A DNA stretch of 30,073 nucleotides from Aquiflexum sp041749095 (lineage in GTDB: Bacteria > Bacteroidota > Bacteroidia > Cytophagales > Cyclobacteriaceae). Under the pieces are notes generated by a model. The model worked only from the letters and a program-made list of their open reading frames with translations. It had not been told where the DNA came from and did no database searches. The position numbers and the translations under genes are program-made. Location: the NCBI RefSeq assembly GCF_041749095.1, contig NZ_JBGTCA010000418.1:1-30073 (forward strand), read 5' to 3'. Position 1 is the stretch's first letter. Each line of letters begins with the position of its first letter. Positions 24,552 through 30,073 of this stretch are shown piece by piece.

Positions 24552-26108
24552 ATGTTTTTTATTATGAAAAAGTCGATAATGCAAAGTTTATTGAAATCAT
24601 TTCTGGATGAACTATATGTCATTCCTACCTATGATTATGACAAATTGATGAAGTTCGTTGAATTCCGGGTATTCAAAAAAGGGGGCATTTTAAGAACTGC
24701 TGGAACCACAGAAAACAATGCCCATTTTATACTTGAAGGAGGCTTGGGACTGATGCGGGAAGGAAAGTTGGAAAGAGTTTATTTTCCCAAACAAGTGGCT
24801 TTTGATGTGAAGTCATTTAAGGATAATTCCACAAGTCCCTACAGTTTGGTTTCTCTTCAGGATTCTTCGGTAGTATCACTCGACAAAGCCAATGAAGCCA
24901 GAATATTGAATGAAATTCCTTCATTTAATACTCTTTCACAAAAAATTTGGGAAAGGGCTAAGAAGTCTGACCAAGAATGGATAAATATTTCACAGATGCA
25001 TTACCTCAATGCCATCCCGATACTGGAAGAAAAGCTAGGCAACCATTTCAAAGTTTTGAAACCGGGTGAAATTGGAGAATTGGTAGGAGTTAACTTAAGA
25101 ACTATTTCCCGGTACAATAAAAAATTATATGACCAGCGCAGGTCAATTGCAGTCAAAGCAAAAGCCAAAGAGCTTTTCGATTATCCTTTCAGTTCAATAA
25201 TCCATTCCGATGTAGATGAGATTGATTCAATCACTACATGTTGGGCTTCTGAACAGAAACTGCTACCAAACCAAAATTCCATCATCAAATACCAAAAAAT
25301 GAGAATGACTTGGTTATCTGCACGACTATATCCTGAATCAAAGATTGAAAAAGCAATTTGGCTGGCAAAGCTATATGCCTTGCTTTTCATCTTGGATGAC
25401 TACACGGACAGTATTCCAAAGGGAGAGAAACATGCTTTTTGGGAAAAAATTTCAATCGGCTATAAACTCATTATGGAAAACGGAGCGATTCCTACAGAAA
25501 AAGGACAAATAAGACCGTTTTGGATGGCCTTTGCCGATTTATGGGAAGACCTTAACGGTCTTACATCCAGTCCTTTCATAAACCTGTTCCAGGAATTGAT
25601 TTTAAATTATACAAAAGAAAATATTTGGGAATCCCTAAATCTTGATTTGGAAAAAATACCGTCAATTGACCAATACCTTTCCAAAAGACCTGTTTTTTCC
25701 GGCGGTTTCTTAGCCATCCACCTGATCCCTTTTACGATGGAAGATGACTATCATGATATTTTGGTGGTTTGGAAATCCTTGACAAAATACACGGAATTTG
25801 CCTCCCGACTGATCTATATATCAAATGACCTATTTTCATTTGATAAAGAAAGTAAGATAAAGGACCCCCATAATTGGGTATACCTATTGATTAATTGGGA
25901 AAATCTTGACAAAGATAAGGCTATCGAAAAAATATTACATTTTCATGATTTGGCACTTAAAGATTTTATTCAACTGGACAAAGCATTCCAGGAAAATTAT
26001 TCCCCTGCAAACAGAACCCTGCTTTCAGCCATTAAAAATATAAAATACCAAGTTTCGGGTGCAGTGGCCTGGTCTGTAAATGATACAACCAGATATGTCG
26101 ATTTTTAA
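24552..26108 (+). CDS. Fusion of a Crp/Fnr-like regulator with a class I terpene synthase
   Basis: A 518-residue two-part protein. Residues 10-200 are Crp/Fnr-like: a cNMP-type barrel (FRVFKKGGILRTAG, HFILEGGLGLM), a linker helix, then an HTH at about 171-192 (GEIGELVGVNLRTISRYNK). Residues 208-518 are a class I terpene synthase with every key motif: DDYTD (D282, D283, D286), the pyrophosphate-sensor Arg R379 in YLSKRPVFSGG, the NSE triad N425/S429/E433 in SNDLFSFDKE exactly 46 residues later, and the C-terminal RY pair (R514, Y515). It should cyclise a prenyl diphosphate using Mg2+. Such synthases are normally separate proteins of 310-340 residues. The frame runs through the junction without stop; start at 24552 or the ATG at 24564. 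Confidence 0.85.
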   Translation: MFFIMKKSIMQSLLKSFLDELYVIPTYDYDKLMKFVEFRVFKKGGILRTAGTTENNAHFILEGGLGLMREGKLERVYFPKQVAFDVKSFKDNSTSPYSLVSLQDSSVVSLDKANEARILNEIPSFNTLSQKIWERAKKSDQEWINISQMHYLNAIPILEEKLGNHFKVLKPGEIGELVGVNLRTISRYNKKLYDQRRSIAVKAKAKELFDYPFSSIIHSDVDEIDSITTCWASEQKLLPNQNSIIKYQKMRMTWLSARLYPESKIEKAIWLAKLYALLFILDDYTDSIPKGEKHAFWEKISIGYKLIMENGAIPTEKGQIRPFWMAFADLWEDLNGLTSSPFINLFQELILNYTKENIWESLNLDLEKIPSIDQYLSKRPVFSGGFLAIHLIPFTMEDDYHDILVVWKSLTKYTEFASRLIYISNDLFSFDKESKIKDPHNWVYLLINWENLDKDKAIEKILHFHDLALKDFIQLDKAFQENYSPANRTLLSAIKNIKYQVSGAVAWSVNDTTRYVDF

Positions 26109-26113
26109 GAGGT

Positions 26114-27052
26114 ATGGCTACTAACCACATCATTTATCCTTTTGGCTCTCAGGTTAATCCCATTTGGGATAAAACTGAGGGCTCATCACTCCATTGGGCA
26201 ACATATTTTGGACTGTTATATTCAGATCAGCAAATCTTAATGTACCAAAAAATTAGACTTCAAAGTCTTACAGGTAGATTATTCCCTAAATCTAGTTTGG
26301 CCAGATTCAAAAGTTTGGACAAGTGGGTGGTTTTCTTTTTTCTCTTGGAAGATTGGATGGAAACATTGGAAAAGGGAAAAATCAAGATGTTCCACTTGTC
26401 ATTAAAAAATTCATTGGATCATATAATGCGATATCCTAAAGATAGCTCCTTGTTGGATTTTCCATTTGCACAGGCATTTCATAATATTTGGATAGAGCTA
26501 TTGGATTTCAAGAGAGGAGAAAGTATAATTTATTTTAAAAGAAGTATCCAAAAATATTTTGATGCCAAAATTTGGCTGTCTGATTTCTTGGATTCCCAAA
26601 GCTGTCCTTCTGTTTCGGATTACCTGATATCATTGTCCCATTTGGAAGGTGCTATTATTTTCCTTAATCTGGCATGGGTTGAGATTAACATCAGCAGAAC
26701 CAGTTTAAATACTGCTTTAAATGAGCTTGAATTCAGGGTTGGAAGATTGATTGGGATTTCGAATGAACTAATTTATAATTCCCAAGAGATAGAAATGGAA
26801 CATTTTAGCTTATTTAAACTGATCCACAAGGAATATAAATTACCTGAACATAGATGCCTTTATCTTTTACAGAACATGGGCATCCAATACCTCCAAAGTA
26901 TCTTGGAAATGGAAAAAGAATACAAAAAGGAACAAAACACTATTATGTTACAATACCTTGAAATTGCCAAATTAATGTCCGCAGGATTTAAAGCTTGGGC
27001 CCTAGAATATCAAAACTTTATTGAAAATCCGATCAATGGAAAATATAAGTAA
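26114..27052 (+). CDS. Degenerate terpene-synthase-like protein (possible pseudoenzyme)
   Basis: A 312-residue protein aligned along its whole length with the synthase half of the preceding protein and of typical stand-alone synthase size. Its motifs are altered: the Asp-rich motif reads EDWME (E79, D80, E83); the pyrophosphate-sensor Arg is replaced (YLISLSHLEGA, Leu at 174); the NSE position reads NELIYNSQE, keeping N217 and E225 but losing the Ser; and the C-terminal RY pair is absent. Yet the frame is intact. It starts five bases after the fusion gene's stop, so the two are co-transcribed. A regulatory or stabilising partner of the active synthase is the best inference; a synthase with changed metal binding is possible. 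Confidence 0.75.
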   Translation: MATNHIIYPFGSQVNPIWDKTEGSSLHWATYFGLLYSDQQILMYQKIRLQSLTGRLFPKSSLARFKSLDKWVVFFFLLEDWMETLEKGKIKMFHLSLKNSLDHIMRYPKDSSLLDFPFAQAFHNIWIELLDFKRGESIIYFKRSIQKYFDAKIWLSDFLDSQSCPSVSDYLISLSHLEGAIIFLNLAWVEINISRTSLNTALNELEFRVGRLIGISNELIYNSQEIEMEHFSLFKLIHKEYKLPEHRCLYLLQNMGIQYLQSILEMEKEYKKEQNTIMLQYLEIAKLMSAGFKAWALEYQNFIENPINGKYK

Positions 27053-27277
27053 AATTTGCTGATCGAATTCGCCAATTAAAAATATTTGTATGTTAGCAAT
27101 GATGCCAGTAAAATGGTAATTCGATATAATTTTTGGCAGGAGCCTGAAATGTCCAGTGCTTCGGTCTTCTGACTTCCGTCCTGTCAGTAATAGGATATTG
27201 GGTTTCTGGCAAAGAACCGTAAAACCATAAAAAAATAAATTGTAAGTATCAAATATGTTTTTCAATCAATTACTGAA

Positions 27278-27469
27278 ATGTTCAAAAAAAGATGCGTCAT
27301 ATATCCCAAAGATGTACAGATCATCACCGGAAAAAGTGAACGGTACGGCCAGGACCTGCTCAACAAAATCCGCATCTACTTGAACAAAAAACCAAATCAG
27401 TTCATCACCATCAAAGAATTCTCAGAATTCTCCGGCATCCCCACCAAAGACCTCGAAGACTACATTTAA
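27278..27469 (+). CDS. Small conserved Bacteroidota protein, 63 aa
   Basis: A short basic protein starting MFKKRCVIYPKDVQIITGKS. The wording (IYPKDVQ.ITGKSERYGQ.LL..IR..L, then QFITIKEFSEFSGI) is familiar from small Bacteroidota proteins with HTH-like character, possibly a DNA-binding excisionase- or MerR-like fold; this is by memory of pattern only. It has no membrane segment. It stands alone between a gene-free stretch and a palindromic repeat that begins ten bases after its stop. Confidence 0.65.
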   Translation: MFKKRCVIYPKDVQIITGKSERYGQDLLNKIRIYLNKKPNQFITIKEFSEFSGIPTKDLEDYI

Positions 27470-27478
27470 CGCAGTCAA

Positions 27479-27532
27479 CGCTGTTCGGGATTTGCAATCC
27501 CGAACCCAGATAATCAGGATTTGCAATCCTCC
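27479..27532. repeat. Palindromic repeat, copy 1
   Basis: A double hairpin: arms TTCGGGATT/AATCCCGAA at 27484-27504, a spacer CCCAGATAATC, then AGGATTTGCAATCCT at 27516-27530. Related copies are at 28221-28272 and 28421-28472. Confidence 0.75.
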
Positions 27533-27631
27533 CACAAACCTATTAACTTCCTCATCACCCCTTTTTCTTGCCTCTTGGTTCTAGCCTCGGCTCTCATTTC
27601 TCCCTACATCCCTCATCCATCCTCCCCAAAT

Positions 27632-28099
27632 CTAAAATCTAAAATCTTCCTCCCTACCTGATCCCTTATCCTTATCCTTCTCAATACCATCCCAAATTAT
27701 TCTACCAAAAATATCAATAGTAATGGGTTTAGGAATGTATTCGCTTACAACCTCATATTCTAAAGCCCGCTTAATATCCTCGGGATTTTTTGAACTACTT
27801 GAAACAATGATCTTAAACTTTTCCCTTACCTGAGGTTCAAGTATAAGGAACCTATCCAAAAATCCCCATCCGTTAAGGATAGGCATTTCCAAATCCAATA
27901 TGATCAGACTAATGTCCATATTTGTTGAAGAAGATTGCTCAATTTCTCGATAGATATATTCAATGGCTTGAAATCCATTATTAAAATCCAATACAGTTTC
28001 ATGAAATCCTATAATTTTCAATACTTTTTTATGGATTAGGTTTAATATGGAATCATCATCTATTAAGATGATTTTCTGCCATTCAAAATAATTTGGCAT
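27632..28099 (-). CDS. Single-domain response regulator (CheY-like receiver)
   Basis: A 155-residue REC-domain protein with no output domain. The acidic pocket is D14-D15-D16 (ILIDDDS), the phosphorylation site is D69 in LIILDLEMPILNGW, the switch serines are at about 100-102, and the conserved Lys is K124 in YIPKP. It would receive phosphate from a histidine kinase; none lies in the window, so it is an orphan here. Stand-alone receivers of this type are common in Bacteroidota. The C-terminal 20 residues are charged and probably disordered. The gene is flanked on both sides by repeat-rich intergenic DNA. Confidence 0.88.
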   Translation of the reverse strand: MPNYFEWQKIILIDDDSILNLIHKKVLKIIGFHETVLDFNNGFQAIEYIYREIEQSSSTNMDISLIILDLEMPILNGWGFLDRFLILEPQVREKFKIIVSSSSKNPEDIKRALEYEVVSEYIPKPITIDIFGRIIWDGIEKDKDKGSGREEDFRF

Positions 28100-28220
28100 T
28101 TTAGGATATGTGTTTTTTGGGTGATTATAAGACTACTATTTCTAGGTAGGTGAATATTTATTTAAAAATATAAACAAATCATGACATTTGTCAGGATTTT
28201 TCACTTTATTTTTGAGCTTC

Positions 28221-28272
28221 CGCTATGCGGGATTTGAAATCCCGAATTCAAATAATCAGGATTTGCAATCTC
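28221..28272. repeat. Palindromic repeat, copy 2
   Basis: CGGGATTTGAAATCCCG at 28228-28244, then a 13-base spacer and AGGATTTGCAATCT. The same order as copy 1, with a few changes. Confidence 0.75.
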
Positions 28273-28420
28273 CATAAACCCATCCAAATATCCCTCCACC
28301 TCCCGACCGTGTCCCGACCATGTCCCGTGTGTGTCCCGACCATTCGCCTACTTTTTGCTAAATTCCAAGAAATGATATAATATTTCCAATACCCCTTTTT
28401 TACCAGAAATTGCGCTGTTC

Positions 28421-28472
28421 CGCTGTTCGAGATTTGCAATCTCGAACCCAGATAACCCGGATTTGCAATCCC
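28421..28472. repeat. Palindromic repeat, copy 3
   Basis: Arms TTCGAGATT/AATCTCGAA at 28426-28446, with compensating changes against copy 1 (GAG/CTC for GGG/CCC), then CCCAGATAACC and GGATTTGCAATCC. Stem conservation despite base changes suggests the hairpin matters. Confidence 0.75.
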
Positions 28473-28680
28473 CAAAACATCCTACCTTCCAAACCTTCCA
28501 ACATCCTTTCTCCCCACACCCAAATCTAAAATCTATCCCGATCTACCGGGACTAAAATCTACAATCCCAAATCCCCCTTTTTCCGCAACTTCCGCAAAAT
28601 CCGCACGATCCGCATATTCATTTCTAAATCAGCCCCCACATCTCCAACTTTGGTCATGTTTCACTTAAAACCAATATAAA

Positions 28681-29427
28681 ATGGCAAAACAAACTGGTAT
28701 AATTACCCTCCAGGGTAATGTAGGAAGAATCAACTTCTTCAAAAATAGAGATGGCTTTCAGGCCAGGGAAAAAGGTGGCGTAAGCAAATCCAGGATAATG
28801 ACAGATCCCAGATATGCACGTACTAGGGAAAACATTGCTGAATTCACGACGAATGCTGCGGTGGTCAAACTCCTTAAGGATACAATCAGACCTGCTATTG
28901 TCAGAATCAGCGATGCTAGATTGCATCAACGATTGATCAAACGTTTACTGACCATCCTCCGGACGGATGCAGTAAATGTAAGAGGGGAGAGGAATGTCCA
29001 GGAAGGGGATTGGAACCTACTTGTCGGGTTGGAAATGAATGCAACGGTAGGTTTGACTTCAACACTCAGACAGGAATTGGTCATGGTCAATACGGCTACT
29101 GATTGGGGCATAACTATCCAGCCTTACCAGCCTTCGGATTTTATGTTAATTCCGGAAGGTGCTTCACACTTCAATGTGTTTGTTGCTGGTGCATCAATTG
29201 ATATGCAGACTGGAAACAGATCCTACGAAGTGGTGTCATCAGGAAACCTCCCAATCAACACGGTAACTCCTGTAATCAACCTCACCGTTGCAAAGGCAGC
29301 ACTCACAGAACCACACCGAGTGTTGATTGTTGGTGTCGAATTTCTTCAGGTAGTAAATGGACAGCAGTATGCATTGAACAATGGTGCAAATAATGCTGCA
29401 GTCATTCTTTCTGTTGAAAAAGACTAA
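28681..29427 (+). CDS. Conserved hypothetical protein, 248 aa
   Basis: I do not recognise a named family, though the start MAKQTGIITLQGNVGRINFF and the arginine-rich stretch at about 39-90 (DPRYARTRENIAEF, then RISDARLHQRLIKRLL) look like a conserved Bacteroidota protein. The C-terminal half is beta-rich (residues 150-245) and could be a jelly-roll or Ig-like domain. There is no signal peptide. It is first in an operon with a DUF5675-like gene four bases downstream and a membrane protein after it. A structural protein of a phage-like or secreted particle is possible but unproven. Confidence 0.7.
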   Translation: MAKQTGIITLQGNVGRINFFKNRDGFQAREKGGVSKSRIMTDPRYARTRENIAEFTTNAAVVKLLKDTIRPAIVRISDARLHQRLIKRLLTILRTDAVNVRGERNVQEGDWNLLVGLEMNATVGLTSTLRQELVMVNTATDWGITIQPYQPSDFMLIPEGASHFNVFVAGASIDMQTGNRSYEVVSSGNLPINTVTPVINLTVAKAALTEPHRVLIVGVEFLQVVNGQQYALNNGANNAAVILSVEKD

Positions 29428-29430
29428 GCA

Positions 29431-29877
29431 ATGAAGCTTCTCTTGACAAGAAAATACTATCTGGATAAGACAATTGGAAAAATGAGTATCAATGGAAAAA
29501 CTATCATGTATATCATGGAGAAAGCCCACCAAGTATTCAGGACCTTCAATCATTGCATTCCAGAGGGTATTTATCAAGTGGTACCCTGCTTTTCCGAGGA
29601 GAAGGGTTGGTACCTATCAGTGTCTAGGGACAGGAACAAGGAAGTATTTGAATTTAAGTCCATCAAAGGAAATGAAATCCCAGATGGTCCTTGTTTGGTT
29701 CCGGTTACTTTCATCAAAGAAAAAAGAATACCCATGTACTCCAATCTCGCCAACATCAAATTAAGGGATAGGGTATTCTTGGCTTTGGATGAAGGAGAGG
29801 AGGTAGAATTGGAAATTGTATCTGAAACCTTTAAATCTGTTAAAAAACGATGCCTACAGAAGAGGGAGTGTATATGA
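29431..29877 (+). CDS. DUF5675-like protein
   Basis: A 148-residue soluble protein. The start KLLLTRKYYLDKTIGKMSIN, then IMYIMEKAHQVFRTFNHCIPEG and IYQVVPCF, follows the DUF5675 layout, in which an N-terminal strand pair is followed by a short helix and an IPxGxY motif. DUF5675 proteins occur in phage-like and accessory clusters; the function is not known to me. The C-terminal 40 residues are more divergent and basic (SVKKRCLQKREC). It overlaps the next gene by four bases (ATGA). Confidence 0.5.
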   Translation: MKLLLTRKYYLDKTIGKMSINGKTIMYIMEKAHQVFRTFNHCIPEGIYQVVPCFSEEKGWYLSVSRDRNKEVFEFKSIKGNEIPDGPCLVPVTFIKEKRIPMYSNLANIKLRDRVFLALDEGEEVELEIVSETFKSVKKRCLQKRECI

Positions 29878-30073
29878 TAAGTGCCGGTGGCCTCATATCG
29901 ATTTTGCTCTCCATAATTGCGTATTTCCTGAAATTCATGTTACAGGATTTCAGGTCCCTCCAAGGGAGTTTTCAGGAATTGAATACCAAATACCAATTGA
30001 TGGAAACGGCAGTCAAGGCCATGTCCAAGGAACTGAATGCACTCAGGATTCAGTTGCAAAAGAATGCTCCACC
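29874..30073 (+). CDS. Membrane/coiled-coil protein, 3' truncated by window end
   Basis: An ATG at 29874-29876 overlaps the preceding stop (ATGA). The frame stays open to the window edge: MISAGGLISILLSIIAYFLK, a single N-terminal membrane segment, then a heptad-like helix (residues 25-65, SLQGSFQELNTKYQLMETAV). One TM plus coiled coil at this length is typical of small accessory proteins of phage lysis or injection modules, but the missing C-terminus prevents a call. Confidence 0.6.
   Translation, partial: MISAGGLISILLSIIAYFLKFMLQDFRSLQGSFQELNTKYQLMETAVKAMSKELNALRIQLQKNAP

Larger units (their letters stand above)
28100..28680. other. Repeat-rich intergenic stretch
   Basis: No gene. It contains two copies of the palindromic repeat (28221-28272, 28421-28472), a short run of GTCCCGACC words (28301-28341), a pyrimidine-rich block with AAATCTAAAATCT (28480-28565) and a run of TCCGCA words (28580-28618). 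The promoter of the following operon is not obvious. Confidence 0.6.

Overview
The window looks like a chromosomal segment of a Bacteroidota bacterium, most likely a Cytophagales/Cyclobacteriaceae-type organism. The reasons are a SusC/SusD pair, a TlpA-type thioredoxin, a DUF6520-like exported peptide, a MauE/DoxX-type membrane protein, the near absence of Shine-Dalgarno sites, and many small intergenic palindromes. The taxonomic call is inference; no rRNA or tRNA gene was seen.

Left third (1-9575), a defence island, all genes on the minus strand. Read in the direction of transcription it starts with a small basic protein. Next comes a CBASS operon: a CapV-type patatin phospholipase, a CD-NTase, and a stand-alone E2-like protein fused to a SEC-C zinc motif, an arrangement resembling type II-short CBASS. 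It continues with a complete Eco57I-like type IIG restriction-methyltransferase, translationally coupled to a possible HEPN protein. After a relic of a second type IIG 3' end come an unknown protein and a DUF2971 protein. Related GAA-loop palindromic repeats lie on both sides of the island.

Centre left (9785-14865): an orphan RloA-like AAA ATPase on the plus strand, an unknown helical protein, a tightly overlapping three-gene unit (78 aa, a two-TM protein with a possible GAF-like domain, 72 aa), and an XRE-type regulator.

Centre (16057-23410), richer in G+C and of core-genome appearance: a TlpA-like thioredoxin, SusC and SusD genes on the plus strand, facing DUF6520-like and MauE-like genes on the minus strand. 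Together these could form an outer-membrane uptake and periplasmic thiol-redox locus; the substrate is not evident and no glycoside hydrolase or peptidase is present.

Right of centre (23411-27052) is the most unusual part. A large inverted repeat made of two FNR-box-like halves lies between the MauE gene and a divergent Crp/Fnr-like gene. Then comes a 518-residue protein that fuses a Crp/Fnr-like regulator to a class I terpene synthase with every catalytic motif intact. Five bases downstream is a second terpene-synthase-fold protein in which the key motifs are degenerate. This suggests a regulator-enzyme fusion working with a pseudoenzyme partner.

Right end (27278-30073): a 63-aa protein, a single-domain response regulator, long intergenic stretches with dispersed palindromes and pyrimidine-rich DNA, and the start of a small operon (unknown 248-aa protein, DUF5675-like protein, membrane/coiled-coil protein cut by the window edge).
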